Shown in pieces: positions 44,514 to 52,838 of a stretch of 61,074 nt of DNA (positions are counted from its first letter, which is position 1; each line of letters opens with the position of its first letter). The stretch spans positions 1 to 61,074 of the forward strand of contig DATKVG010000197.1 of the NCBI GenBank assembly GCA_035530195.1, written 5' to 3'. Made by a program: the position numbers and the translations under genes. The stretch is from JAPLKX01 sp035530195 (lineage in GTDB: Bacteria; Hydrogenedentota; Hydrogenedentia; Hydrogenedentales; SLHB01). The notes below the pieces were generated by a model. It ran no database searches and had not been told where the DNA came from. It worked only from the letters and a program-made list of their open reading frames with translations.

Positions 44514-44543
44514 GTTTTTCCCCAGTGGCCCGTTTTTCCCCAG
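44514..44543. promoter_or_regulatory. Candidate activator-binding repeats (enhancer)
   Basis: GTTTTTCCCCAG occurs perfectly twice (44514-44525 and 44532-44543), 18 bases apart, about 55-85 bases upstream of the -24 element. Position fits an upstream activating site for the NtrC-type protein encoded next door. Confidence 0.5.
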
Positions 44544-44595
44544 GATCGCCCGCCCATAATCTCACCAATTTGCCCAGTTTTGGCTGGTAATGCCC

Positions 44596-44612
44596 TTGGC
44601 ATCCTTCTTGCG
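44596..44612 (+). promoter_or_regulatory. Sigma54 (-24/-12) promoter
   Basis: TTGGCATCCTTCTTGCG: GG at 44598-44599 and GC at 44610-44611, separated by exactly 10 bases as sigma54 requires, and matching TGGCA-N-TTGC. Predicted start near 44622, 36 bases before the first gene of the operon. Confidence 0.82.
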
Positions 44613-44657
44613 CTCTCCGATTGCGACGATACGGCTCAAACTCGGGAGAGTTGCGTC

Positions 44658-44930
44658 ATGCACACAAGACCTCAAGTAGAACTGTGCAAAACATGCAAAG
44701 GAGCGGCGGGATGCAACGTTCCGCGCAAAGCCACCAAGCCGGTGGGCCAATGCAAGGCCTTTGAGAGTTTTGAATACTTTGTACCGGCGATTCTGCAGGG
44801 GCAAATCCAGCATGAGGGGTGGGATGCCGTAAACCGTGCTGCGGGGTTGTGCGGCGATTGCGGTGCACGGGATACGTGCATATTCCGCCGGCGCGAAGGC
44901 GGCACTTGGCACTGCGAAGAATACTGCTGA
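44658..44930 (+). CDS. Cysteine-rich 90-residue protein, first gene of the sigma54 operon
   Basis: 90 aa with nine cysteines: Cys10, 13, 19, 32, 65, 68, 74, 86, 90 (CKTCKGAAGC, CGDCGARDTC, HCEEYC). The spacing suggests two metal or Fe-S sites made of CxxCx5C clusters plus a partner cysteine each. No known family. Being the first gene behind the sigma54 promoter and before NuoE, it may be an electron carrier, an assembly factor or a regulator of the complex. GGGAG lies 9 bases upstream of the ATG. Confidence 0.72.
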   Translation: MHTRPQVELCKTCKGAAGCNVPRKATKPVGQCKAFESFEYFVPAILQGQIQHEGWDAVNRAAGLCGDCGARDTCIFRRREGGTWHCEEYC

Positions 44931-44971
44931 GCGTCTGACTGGGGGCGGGGGCAAACTGCAAGGAGATAGGC

Positions 44972-45508
44972 GTGGAAACGCAGGTAAATGGAGAAGAAAT
45001 TCTGGAGATTGTACGCAAGCACGAGGGGAATCTCGGCGGCTTGATAGCTCTTCTTACGGAGATCCAGGAGGTCTATGGGTATCTGCCGGAAAAGACACTG
45101 CGGATAGTGGCAACCGCCACGGGCACTTCCCTGGTGGACGTGTATGGGGCGGCGACCTTTTACCGGGCGTTTAGTCTGCGTCCGCGGGGAAAACATCATG
45201 TGTGTACCTGCCAGGGCACGGCGTGCCATGTGCGGGGCGCCCAGGCTGTCGCAACGGAGTTTGAACGCCAGTTGGGCATTCCGGCCGGAGAAACCACGCC
45301 GGACGGCAATTTCACTCTCGAGACGGTGAATTGCCTGGGGGCTTGCGCGCTGGGCCCCATTGTCGTCACCGACGGGGACTGTCATACAAAGGTCCGTCCC
45401 GCGGCCGTGAAGGGCATACTGAAAAAAAGTCGATTGACGCCAGGCCGCGCCCGCCGAGCAACGGGATCCTCTCCGGCGGCCGCGGGCAAAGACGTCTCAA
45501 GCATGTAG
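44972..45508 (+). CDS. NuoE-type [2Fe-2S] subunit
   Basis: 178 aa. Thioredoxin-like ferredoxin of the 24-kDa complex I / HndA family with the cluster ligands Cys80, Cys85, Cys121, Cys125 (CTCQGTAC, CLGAC) and the N-terminal helical part GGLIALLTEIQEVYGYLP. It passes electrons to or from the NuoF-type subunit. The C-terminal 30 residues are basic and variable. GTG start with AGGAGATA about 6 bases upstream. NuoF-GltD follows after 12 bases. Confidence 0.92.
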   Translation: METQVNGEEILEIVRKHEGNLGGLIALLTEIQEVYGYLPEKTLRIVATATGTSLVDVYGAATFYRAFSLRPRGKHHVCTCQGTACHVRGAQAVATEFERQLGIPAGETTPDGNFTLETVNCLGACALGPIVVTDGDCHTKVRPAAVKGILKKSRLTPGRARRATGSSPAAAGKDVSSM

Positions 45509-45520
45509 AGGAGGTACGCA

Positions 45521-48500
45521 TTGGCCCCGCGACTGATTTCGTTTGAACGATTCAGGGTGTTTCAGCGCAGGCTTGTTCAAAAACGCGGTCGGAACTGCCG
45601 CACGCTTGTCGTGCCGGCGGGGGCTTGCGGGCTGGCCAGCGGGGCCGGGCAGTTGATTGCCGCACTTCAGGACGCGATCCGGAAGGCGGCGGCGGCGCGG
45701 TTGAGTTTGCGCGTAACGGGATGCCACGGGTTTTGCGAGCAGGAACCGTCGGTGCTGGTTGAACCCGAGGGTACATTCTATCCGCGTGTCGGCCTCGAGC
45801 ATGTGGGGCGGCTTGTGGAGGCAACAGCCCGCGGCGAGATTCTCGAAGATCTGCTTTGGTTGGATCCAGGCACGGGAAAACCGGTGGCGCGGCAGACAGA
45901 TTTACCGTTTTTCCGCAAGCAAGTCCGGACCATTATGTCGCGCAACGAGAGGGTCGATCCGGTTCGCGTGGAGAGCTACATCGAGTCCGAGGGGTATAGC
46001 GCGCTGGTCAAGGTGTTGGAACGTGGCGATCCCCAATGGGTGGTGGAGGAGGTGGTTCGATCGGGATTGCGGGGCCGGGGCGGCGCCGGGTTTTCGACCG
46101 GCGCAAAGTGGCGCATGTTGGCGAATCAGCCCGGGCCGCATGGTAAGTTCCTGGTGTGCAACGCGGATGAAGGCGATCCGGGGGCGTACATGGATCGCAG
46201 CGTGCTCGAGGGGAATCCGCACAGTATTATCGAGGGCATGTTGATTGGCGCGTACGCGACGGGTGCGACCAAAGGCATTATATACGTCCGCAACGAATAT
46301 CCGTTGGCGATCGAGCACATGCACCTTGCGCTGGCGCAAGCCCAGGCGCTGGGCTTGCTGGGAAGCACCATTCTGGGCACCGATTTCTGTTTTGATATTG
46401 CGGTCGTTCAGGGCGCGGGGGCGTTCGTGTGCGGGGAGGAGACAGCGCTTATTCGGTCGATCGAGGGCAAGATGGGCGAGCCGCGGCAACGCCCGCCATT
46501 TCCAATACAGAAAGGAATCGACGGCAAACCCACCGCCATCAACAACGTGGAGACGTGGGCCAACATTCCGCCGCTCATTATGCATGGTGCGGAAAAATTC
46601 CTTGAAACCGGCACCCCGGGCAGCACGGGCACCAAGGTGTTCAGCTTGGTGGGCAAAGTCCGAAACACGGGATTGGCGGAAGTGCCCATGGGGATGTCGA
46701 TCAAAGAAATTGTCTACGATATCGGGGGCGGGGCCCTCGGCAAGTCGAGGGTGAAGGCGGTTCAAACGGGGGGGCCATCCGGCGGGTGCATTCCGGCGCG
46801 CCTGTTCGATCTTCCCATCGACTACGACAGCCTGGCGGAGGCGGGGACCATCATGGGTTCCGGCGGCATGATCGTCATGGATGAAACTACGTGCATGGTG
46901 GATCTTGCCAAGTATTTCATGAACTTCCTGAAGGGGGAATCGTGCGGCAAGTGCTTCTCCTGCCGGAAGGGTACACAGCGGATGTACGAGCTCCTCGACG
47001 ACATCTCGCAGGGCCGGGGCACGTTGGCGCATATCGACTTGCTCGAGGAATTGGCCCATGTGGTGAAGGACACCACCATGTGCGGGTTGGGCCAAACCGC
47101 CGCCAATCCCGTGCTGAGCACGTTGCGTTATTTTCGTGAAGAGTACGAGCGGCATGTGGTGCAGAAACGGTGCGACGCATTCGTGTGCACAAACCTGGTT
47201 GGCGCCGCATGCCAGATGGCTTGCCCGCTCGAGACACAGGCGTGGCGCTACGCGGCCCTAATCGAGAAAGGCCAATACGACGAAGCCTACCGCATCATTC
47301 GTGAGGTGAACCCGTTTCCGGCGGTGTCGGCGCGGGTGTGCGACCGGAAGTGCGAGCAGCGGTGCCGACTCGGAACCACCGGTGCGGAACCGCTTGCGGT
47401 TCGGGCTTTGAAGCGATTTGTCACCGACCGTGTCGATCCCTCCGTATACGCGCCGTCGTTGCGGCGCCGAAAAGCCGGCGAGGCGGCGAACGTAGCTGTG
47501 GTGGGGGCGGGCCCCGCGGGCCTGACCGCGACGCACTATTTGTCAATCGATGGTTATGGCGTTACGTTGTTTGACGCCGAGCAAGAGGTGGGCGGGATGC
47601 TGATGAGCTGCATTCCTGAGTACCGGCTGCCCCACAATGTCGTGCGCCAAGAGGTGCAATCCCTCTTGAATGAGAACATTACCGTGCGGTATGGCGTGCG
47701 TTTTGGGCGGGACCTCACCTTGGAGCATCTGTTCAAAGAGGGATTTCGGGCGGTGTTTCTGGCTATTGGCGCCGATAAGAGCTGGCGGCTGGATCTGGAT
47801 GGTGAAGGCGTGGAAGGGGTGTATTCCTCGATGGAATTCCTGAAAGCCTTCAACTTGCGGGGCATCGAACTGGCGCGCGGCCGCGTGGGCATCATCGGGG
47901 GAGGGAACTCCGCCGTCGACGCGGCGCGCGTCGCCATGCGACAGAAGGCCGTTGAAAGTGTCACGCTCTTGTACCGGCGAACGTGTGACGAAATGCCGGC
48001 GTATGCCGAAGAAGTGGACGCCGCGCTTGAAGAGGGCATTCAGCTTCATACGCTGGTATCTCCGGTGGCAATCCGGTACATCGACGCGGCCATGAAAGAA
48101 GGCGTCAAAGTCGAGACCATGGTGTCTCCGGTAAAGATCCATTCCCGGAGTGGGCATTTGGCCGGCATCGACTGTGTCCGGAACACCTTGGGAGGCATCG
48201 ACTCGAGCGGCCGACGACAGCCGGACCCCGTGGCGGGCTCTGAGTTCTCGATAGCGTTCGACACCTTGATTGTCGCGATTGGGGAACGCCCGGACACGGA
48301 ATGCTTTGCGAGTATGGGCCTGGCCGTGGAGAAAAACGGACGTCTCCGGGTCGATCCGGAGACGCTGGCTACGGCACGGGAAGGCGTGTTTGCAGGCGGG
48401 GACTTGATCACGGGGCCAAACACCGTGATCGACGCCATTGCGGCAGGGAAGAAGGCGGCCGTGATGATTGGCCGGTACTTGCAGGGCCAGCCCCTGGCGC

Positions 48501-48763
48501 GGCCCGCGCGGCCCAATCTGCCCGACGTGTTTCTGGAGGCGGTCGTGGTGAGTGATCAGGATCTCGATGAGTCCTCGCGGCAGGAACCCCCCATGTTGCA
48601 GCCGGCCTTCCGAAAGAAGAATTTTGCTGAAGTCGAGTTGAGTTTTGGGGTGGAAGCGGCTCTCGCCGAGTCGCGGCGGTGTCTTCGGTGCGATTTGCAG
48701 TTTACGAATTGCGGCGAGAGCCGTTCGGCCGAATGCGCGGGCAGGAAGGAACACCAGGCATGA
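45521..48763 (+). CDS. NuoF-type diaphorase fused to a GltD/NfnB-type flavoprotein
   Basis: 1080 aa, three parts. (1) N-terminal [2Fe-2S] thioredoxin-like ferredoxin (Cys26, 36, 68, 72; about 1-125). (2) NuoF/HydB core with FMN/NADH site LRGRGGAGFSTGAKW (183-197) and the 4Fe-4S site CGKCFSC near 472 plus TMCGLG near 519. (3) From about 545, a GltD/NfnB-like unit with a cysteine-rich pre-FAD region (CQMACPLETQAW, CDRKCEQRCR), FAD motif VVGAGPAGLTA near 660 and NAD(P) motif IIGGGNSAVDAAR near 790. Two pyridine-nucleotide flavin sites in one chain suggest electron transfer between NADH, NADPH and an Fe-S partner. TTG start, GAGGAGG 6 bases upstream. Its stop overlaps the next ATG. Confidence 0.9.
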   Translation: MAPRLISFERFRVFQRRLVQKRGRNCRTLVVPAGACGLASGAGQLIAALQDAIRKAAAARLSLRVTGCHGFCEQEPSVLVEPEGTFYPRVGLEHVGRLVEATARGEILEDLLWLDPGTGKPVARQTDLPFFRKQVRTIMSRNERVDPVRVESYIESEGYSALVKVLERGDPQWVVEEVVRSGLRGRGGAGFSTGAKWRMLANQPGPHGKFLVCNADEGDPGAYMDRSVLEGNPHSIIEGMLIGAYATGATKGIIYVRNEYPLAIEHMHLALAQAQALGLLGSTILGTDFCFDIAVVQGAGAFVCGEETALIRSIEGKMGEPRQRPPFPIQKGIDGKPTAINNVETWANIPPLIMHGAEKFLETGTPGSTGTKVFSLVGKVRNTGLAEVPMGMSIKEIVYDIGGGALGKSRVKAVQTGGPSGGCIPARLFDLPIDYDSLAEAGTIMGSGGMIVMDETTCMVDLAKYFMNFLKGESCGKCFSCRKGTQRMYELLDDISQGRGTLAHIDLLEELAHVVKDTTMCGLGQTAANPVLSTLRYFREEYERHVVQKRCDAFVCTNLVGAACQMACPLETQAWRYAALIEKGQYDEAYRIIREVNPFPAVSARVCDRKCEQRCRLGTTGAEPLAVRALKRFVTDRVDPSVYAPSLRRRKAGEAANVAVVGAGPAGLTATHYLSIDGYGVTLFDAEQEVGGMLMSCIPEYRLPHNVVRQEVQSLLNENITVRYGVRFGRDLTLEHLFKEGFRAVFLAIGADKSWRLDLDGEGVEGVYSSMEFLKAFNLRGIELARGRVGIIGGGNSAVDAARVAMRQKAVESVTLLYRRTCDEMPAYAEEVDAALEEGIQLHTLVSPVAIRYIDAAMKEGVKVETMVSPVKIHSRSGHLAGIDCVRNTLGGIDSSGRRQPDPVAGSEFSIAFDTLIVAIGERPDTECFASMGLAVEKNGRLRVDPETLATAREGVFAGGDLITGPNTVIDAIAAGKKAAVMIGRYLQGQPLARPARPNLPDVFLEAVVVSDQDLDESSRQEPPMLQPAFRKKNFAEVELSFGVEAALAESRRCLRCDLQFTNCGESRSAECAGRKEHQA

Positions 48764-49440
48764 TCGGGCTGACGCTGAACGGGCTCGAGGTAACGGTCGA
48801 GGAAGGGATGACCGTTCTCGAGGCGGCCCGTTTTTTTGGGTTTCCCATCCCGACCCTGTGCCACATGGAGGGCCTGTCGCCGTATGGGGCATGCCGCCTG
48901 TGCGTGGTCGAGATTGGCGAGGGGCCGAGGGCGCGGCTGGTCAGCTCGTGCACCTATCCCGTCGAGCCCGGCCTCCGCGTGCGGACCTCGTCGTCGCGCG
49001 TCATCCGCGCCCGGAAAATGGTTCTGGAATTGCTGCTGGCATCGTGCCCGCAATCAAAGATAATCCAGGATCTCGCCTCGGCACACGACGTGCGGCAGCA
49101 GCGGTTTCGTCAAGAGCACGAAACCTGCATTCTGTGCGGCCTTTGCGTCCGGATGTGCGAAGAACAAATGATGGCCAAGGCGATCGGTTTCCGGGGGCGC
49201 GGCGAAAAACGCAGCATCGGCACGCCGTTCGACGTCAAGTCGGAAGAATGCCGGATGTGCGGCGGGTGCATCTACGTGTGCCCCGCATGCCAATTGAGGT
49301 GCACCTATACCGAGCCCGACAAGGCGGTCTGCGGCGGCTGCGCCAACCTGTCCCCGCCCTGTGTTGAAAAAGAAGGTTTCGATGACATGATGTGTTATAT
49401 GTCGCCCTGTGTGGCGTGCGAACTGCCCAAACCGGCATAG
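48760..49440 (+). CDS. NuoG/HndD-like Fe-S protein without catalytic domain
   Basis: 226 aa. N-terminal [2Fe-2S] ferredoxin domain (Cys34, 45, 48, 64 in LCHMEGLSPYGACRLC), then the complex-I-type region and two 4Fe-4S sites (CILCGLCVRMC, CRMCGGCIYVCPAC), ending in more cysteines (CGGCANLSPPC, CVAC). Length is far below NADH-linked [FeFe]-hydrogenase HydA or NuoG: no H-cluster or molybdopterin domain. It therefore looks like an electron wire between the diaphorase and the glutamate-synthase-like subunit. ATG overlaps the previous stop. Confidence 0.85.
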   Translation: MIGLTLNGLEVTVEEGMTVLEAARFFGFPIPTLCHMEGLSPYGACRLCVVEIGEGPRARLVSSCTYPVEPGLRVRTSSSRVIRARKMVLELLLASCPQSKIIQDLASAHDVRQQRFRQEHETCILCGLCVRMCEEQMMAKAIGFRGRGEKRSIGTPFDVKSEECRMCGGCIYVCPACQLRCTYTEPDKAVCGGCANLSPPCVEKEGFDDMMCYMSPCVACELPKPA

Positions 49441-49474
49441 GCGCGCGCGTGCGCGCGGAAAGGAAAATAGAACC

Positions 49475-51064
49475 ATGTCGAGCACGTTTTCCAAAGTCAA
49501 TGCGTCTGCGGCCACGTTGACCAAAAACCGCACGGGAGATTCCGTGGTGCCCTCGTCGGGGTTGTGCGTGACCTGCGTGGACGGGTGCATTGGCATGTGC
49601 GAGGTGGGCAAATCGGCGTATCGCGGTCACGAAGTCCTTTACCCGCAGCCGTTCGGCGTCATCACCACCGCCGGCGAAAAGACTTACCCGGTCGATTACT
49701 CGCACTTCAACATCATGGGGACCGCCGTGGGGGCGCATGGAATCGAGGCCGACAGCGACAAGGCCATCTTTCCCGCCGTCAATCTCGAGGTCCGGTTCGG
49801 CCACGACAACGGCATCAAATACCGCTACCCCTGGCATATCCCGGGGATCGGCTCGACCGATGTCGCCAAAAACAATTGGGAAGGCCTCGCCATCGGCTCC
49901 GCCCTCGCCGGGACCGGCCTCACCATTGGCGAAAACGTTGTCGGAATGGACGAAGAAGCCGTTATCAAGAACGGCCGTGTCGTCGATACGGTCGACCTCA
50001 AGCGGCGCGTCAAGCTCTACCAAGACCACCAGCGCGATGGCTACGGCACCATTATCGTGCAGGCCAACTTGGAAGACAGCCGACTCGGCGTGCTGGAATA
50101 CGCAATCGAGAAGCTGGGCGTCGAGTGCGTCGAACTAAAGTGGGGGCAAGGCGCAAAAGACATCGGCGGCGAGGTAAAGATCGCCGACCTCAAAAAGGCG
50201 CAGCGGTTGTACGAGCGCGGGTATGTGGTGCTGCCGAATCCGACCGATCCCGATGTTATCCGCGCGTTCGAACAGGGCGCGTTCAAGGCGTTCGAACGCC
50301 ACTCCCGTGTGGGCATGGTCGAGGAAGATGCGTTTGCGCAGCGCGTCGATCAACTGCGCAAAACGGGCGCAAAGTATGTCTTCCTCAAGACGGGCGCATA
50401 CCGGCCCGCCGATCTCGCCCGCGCCGTGGCCTACGTGTCACGGTACCGGCTCGACCTGTTAACCGTGGACGGCGCCGGGGGCGGCACCGGGATGAGCCCG
50501 TGGCGCATGATGAACGAATGGGGCGTCCCGCCTGTACACCTTCACTCGATGCTCTATCAATATGCCGACCGCCTGGCTAAGCGGGGCGACTATCTGCCCG
50601 CACTCGCCGTCGCCGGTGGCTTCTCGTTCGAGGACCAGATCTTCAAGGGGCTGGCGCTTGGCGCTCCATACGTCAAGCTGGTCGGCATGGCGCGTGCCCC
50701 CATCGCGGCCGCTATGGTGGGCAAGACAATCGGGCGGAGCATCGACAGCCGGCAAGTCCCCGTGTACATCTCGAGGTTCGGCTGCACAAAGGACGAGATC
50801 TTCGTAACGGCCGTCGATATACGGCGTAAGCTGTGTAACGGCGACTTTGAAAAGATCCCGGCCGGCGCCCTCGGCCTCTACACGTATTACGAGCGGCTGG
50901 CGCAAGGGTTGAGCCAACTCATGGCCGGAAGCCGAGAGTTCTCACTCGAGCACATGTCCAGGAACGATCTCGCCGCGCTGACGCGCGAAGCGGCGGCCAT
51001 TTCCGGCATCCCCTATGTGATGGACGTGGACCGCGAAGAAGTGGACACCATCCTCGGCGCTTGA
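49475..51064 (+). CDS. FMN-binding glutamate-synthase core (GltB2-like)
   Basis: 529 aa. Contains the FMN-binding TIM barrel of glutamate synthase: VELKWGQGAKDIGGEV, LLTVDGAGGGTGMSPWRMM, PALAVAGGFSFEDQIFKGLALGAPYVKL. The N-terminal glutaminase (Ntn) domain and the C-terminal GXGXG domain of large GltB are absent, as in the archaeal-type split enzyme. A four-cysteine motif at the N-terminus (Cys31, 34, 38, 42; CVTCVDGCIGMC) could hold an Fe-S cluster that receives electrons. By family it would reduce 2-oxoglutarate plus ammonia to glutamate; a different amino acceptor is possible. Last gene of the sigma54 operon. Confidence 0.87.
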   Translation: MSSTFSKVNASAATLTKNRTGDSVVPSSGLCVTCVDGCIGMCEVGKSAYRGHEVLYPQPFGVITTAGEKTYPVDYSHFNIMGTAVGAHGIEADSDKAIFPAVNLEVRFGHDNGIKYRYPWHIPGIGSTDVAKNNWEGLAIGSALAGTGLTIGENVVGMDEEAVIKNGRVVDTVDLKRRVKLYQDHQRDGYGTIIVQANLEDSRLGVLEYAIEKLGVECVELKWGQGAKDIGGEVKIADLKKAQRLYERGYVVLPNPTDPDVIRAFEQGAFKAFERHSRVGMVEEDAFAQRVDQLRKTGAKYVFLKTGAYRPADLARAVAYVSRYRLDLLTVDGAGGGTGMSPWRMMNEWGVPPVHLHSMLYQYADRLAKRGDYLPALAVAGGFSFEDQIFKGLALGAPYVKLVGMARAPIAAAMVGKTIGRSIDSRQVPVYISRFGCTKDEIFVTAVDIRRKLCNGDFEKIPAGALGLYTYYERLAQGLSQLMAGSREFSLEHMSRNDLAALTREAAAISGIPYVMDVDREEVDTILGA

Positions 51065-51305
51065 CACTACCTCTATAAGAGCACGCTGCAAAGGGTGGCA
51101 GGAGCCTCTAATCCCACACAAGAATTGAGGCATTGCCGTTTCTGCCTCTTGTTGCCCTTTCAGGGCAAGGTTCTCTGGGGAATCCCCCGTTACCGGGGCG
51201 TTGCCCCGGCCTATTACGTGTTACACTTTCAGCGTAACTCGCGCTTTCAGCGTAAGATCTGCGGAAAGCAGTGGGGCTGAGGCGCTTTTTTGACTCCACT
51301 ACCGT
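51065..51305. repeat. Gap with short hairpin repeats
   Basis: No gene. 51152-51210 holds GCCCTTTCAGGGC and CCGGGGCGTTGCCCCGG palindromes of the dispersed hairpin class; the TTTCAGCGTAA word occurs twice near 51227-51256. Confidence 0.6.
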
Positions 51306-52838
51306 TTACGAAGAGCCCTTTTTTTGGGGTCGTTCAGCCGGCATCTGAACGTAACCCTTCATGCGCGGCCACAATTGCGCGTAATGGAGGAACCGGTCGT
51401 CGTACCGGGCCTTTAATTGTGGCGCGGGTTCAAAGGGTCTTTCGATGCGTACGGACGCTTCGACGCCGTCGGAGAATGACGCATAGGCGCCGGAGGCCAC
51501 TCCGGCCATGATGGCTGCGCCGAGCGCGCCGGCTTCTGTTACCTGGGGGCGCAGGAGGGGACATCCGAGAATATCGGCGGCGAGTTGGACCCATTCGGTC
51601 GATTTGCTGCCGCCGCCGACAACGCGGATTTCGTTGACCTCGATGCCGGTTTCGGGGAGGGCCTGGACGCACTCGCGCAGGTAAAACACGCTGCCTTCCA
51701 GGATTCCTTTGAGAATTTCGCCGCGCGATGTGTCGAGATGCAGGCCCGTGATGACGCCGCAGGAATCCGTGATGAAATCCGGCGGGCCGGTTGCGGTGAA
51801 ATGTGGCAACACGATGACGCGGCTGGGTCCTGCGGGCATCTCGGCCAGAAGCATCTGGTAGACGTCGGCCCCGGTTTGTCGTGCGGCCTCGTGGTCGGCC
51901 ACGGCAAAGGTGTCGCGGTACCATTTCAAGAGGACTCCGCCCTGGTTGTAAATAAAGCTGACGAATTGGCCGGGAACGGCGTGGTGCTCGGTATTGAGCC
52001 CGCGTGGCATCATGAGTTCGGGCGAGCGCCGGCCGTTGAAGACGGGCACCAGGCACAGATACGTCCCCATCCCGAGCATGGCGCGCCCGGGCAGGATGGC
52101 GCCGCAGCCCAAGGCGCTAGCGCACTGGTCGTGCGCGCCGGTGGCAAGGAGGACGTCGTGAGGCAATCCGAGATCGTCGGCCATGGCCGTTGAAATTGTG
52201 CCGATGGCCGTTCCGGAAGGGGCCAGCCCGGGCAACCTGGTTTCTTCCAGCCCGACGCCGCCGATTAATTCGCGGCTCCATTTCGCCTGTGCGATGTCAA
52301 AGAGCAAGGTGCGATTGGCGAGAGAGAAGTCAACCACGGGGTCCGCGCCCAGCATGAACGGAACAAAACCGCCCCACAACAGGAATTTATCGGCCGCATG
52401 CCACACTTCAGGGCGATGCGCGCGAAGCCACAGCAGTTTGGTGAGGCTGTAATGATTGCCGAGCGTGTTGCCGTTGATGTTGTACAGCCGCGCGTTGTCA
52501 AGACGCAGCCGCAACTCGTCAAGGAACTCCTCACCCCGAACGTCGTTGTTGAGGAGCGACGGCCCGGCGATTCTGCGATCGTTTGTGACCGGCACCATGG
52601 CCTCGCCTAATGAAGAGACCGCAATGGCTCGAACGGGATCGTGGCGAGTCTGTGTGGCGACGGCGCGGATGGTTTGCTTGATCTTTTCCCAAACGCGTGG
52701 CACGTCCATTTCCGACCAGCCCGGCTGGCCGCGCAGGATATCGTACTCCTCATAAGCCGCCGCAAGCAGGTCGCCTTCGATGGAGAATGCGCACGTCTTG
52801 CAGCCTGTTGTGCCGACATCGATCCCGAGCAAACTCAC
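51306..52838 (-). CDS. FGGY-family carbohydrate kinase
   Basis: 510 aa. ATP-dependent kinase of the xylulose/glycerol kinase family. Seen: phosphate-1 motif SLLGIDVGTTGCKTCAF, the middle ATGAHDQCASALGCG, and the C-terminal adenosine motif RVVGGGSKSTEWVQLAADIL. Substrate not identifiable. The neighbouring aldolase gene overlaps its start by four bases, so the pair probably phosphorylates a ketose and then splits it. Confidence 0.9.
   Translation of the reverse strand: MSLLGIDVGTTGCKTCAFSIEGDLLAAAYEEYDILRGQPGWSEMDVPRVWEKIKQTIRAVATQTRHDPVRAIAVSSLGEAMVPVTNDRRIAGPSLLNNDVRGEEFLDELRLRLDNARLYNINGNTLGNHYSLTKLLWLRAHRPEVWHAADKFLLWGGFVPFMLGADPVVDFSLANRTLLFDIAQAKWSRELIGGVGLEETRLPGLAPSGTAIGTISTAMADDLGLPHDVLLATGAHDQCASALGCGAILPGRAMLGMGTYLCLVPVFNGRRSPELMMPRGLNTEHHAVPGQFVSFIYNQGGVLLKWYRDTFAVADHEAARQTGADVYQMLLAEMPAGPSRVIVLPHFTATGPPDFITDSCGVITGLHLDTSRGEILKGILEGSVFYLRECVQALPETGIEVNEIRVVGGGSKSTEWVQLAADILGCPLLRPQVTEAGALGAAIMAGVASGAYASFSDGVEASVRIERPFEPAPQLKARYDDRFLHYAQLWPRMKGYVQMPAERPQKKGSS

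Noticed and set aside
44658..51064. An NADH-dependent [FeFe]-hydrogenase operon
   Set aside because: NuoE, NuoF and NuoG-like subunits are present but no H-cluster domain or cysteine motifs (TSCCPxW, MPCxxKxxE, ExMACxxGCxxG) occur; the catalytic partner is a glutamate synthase core instead.
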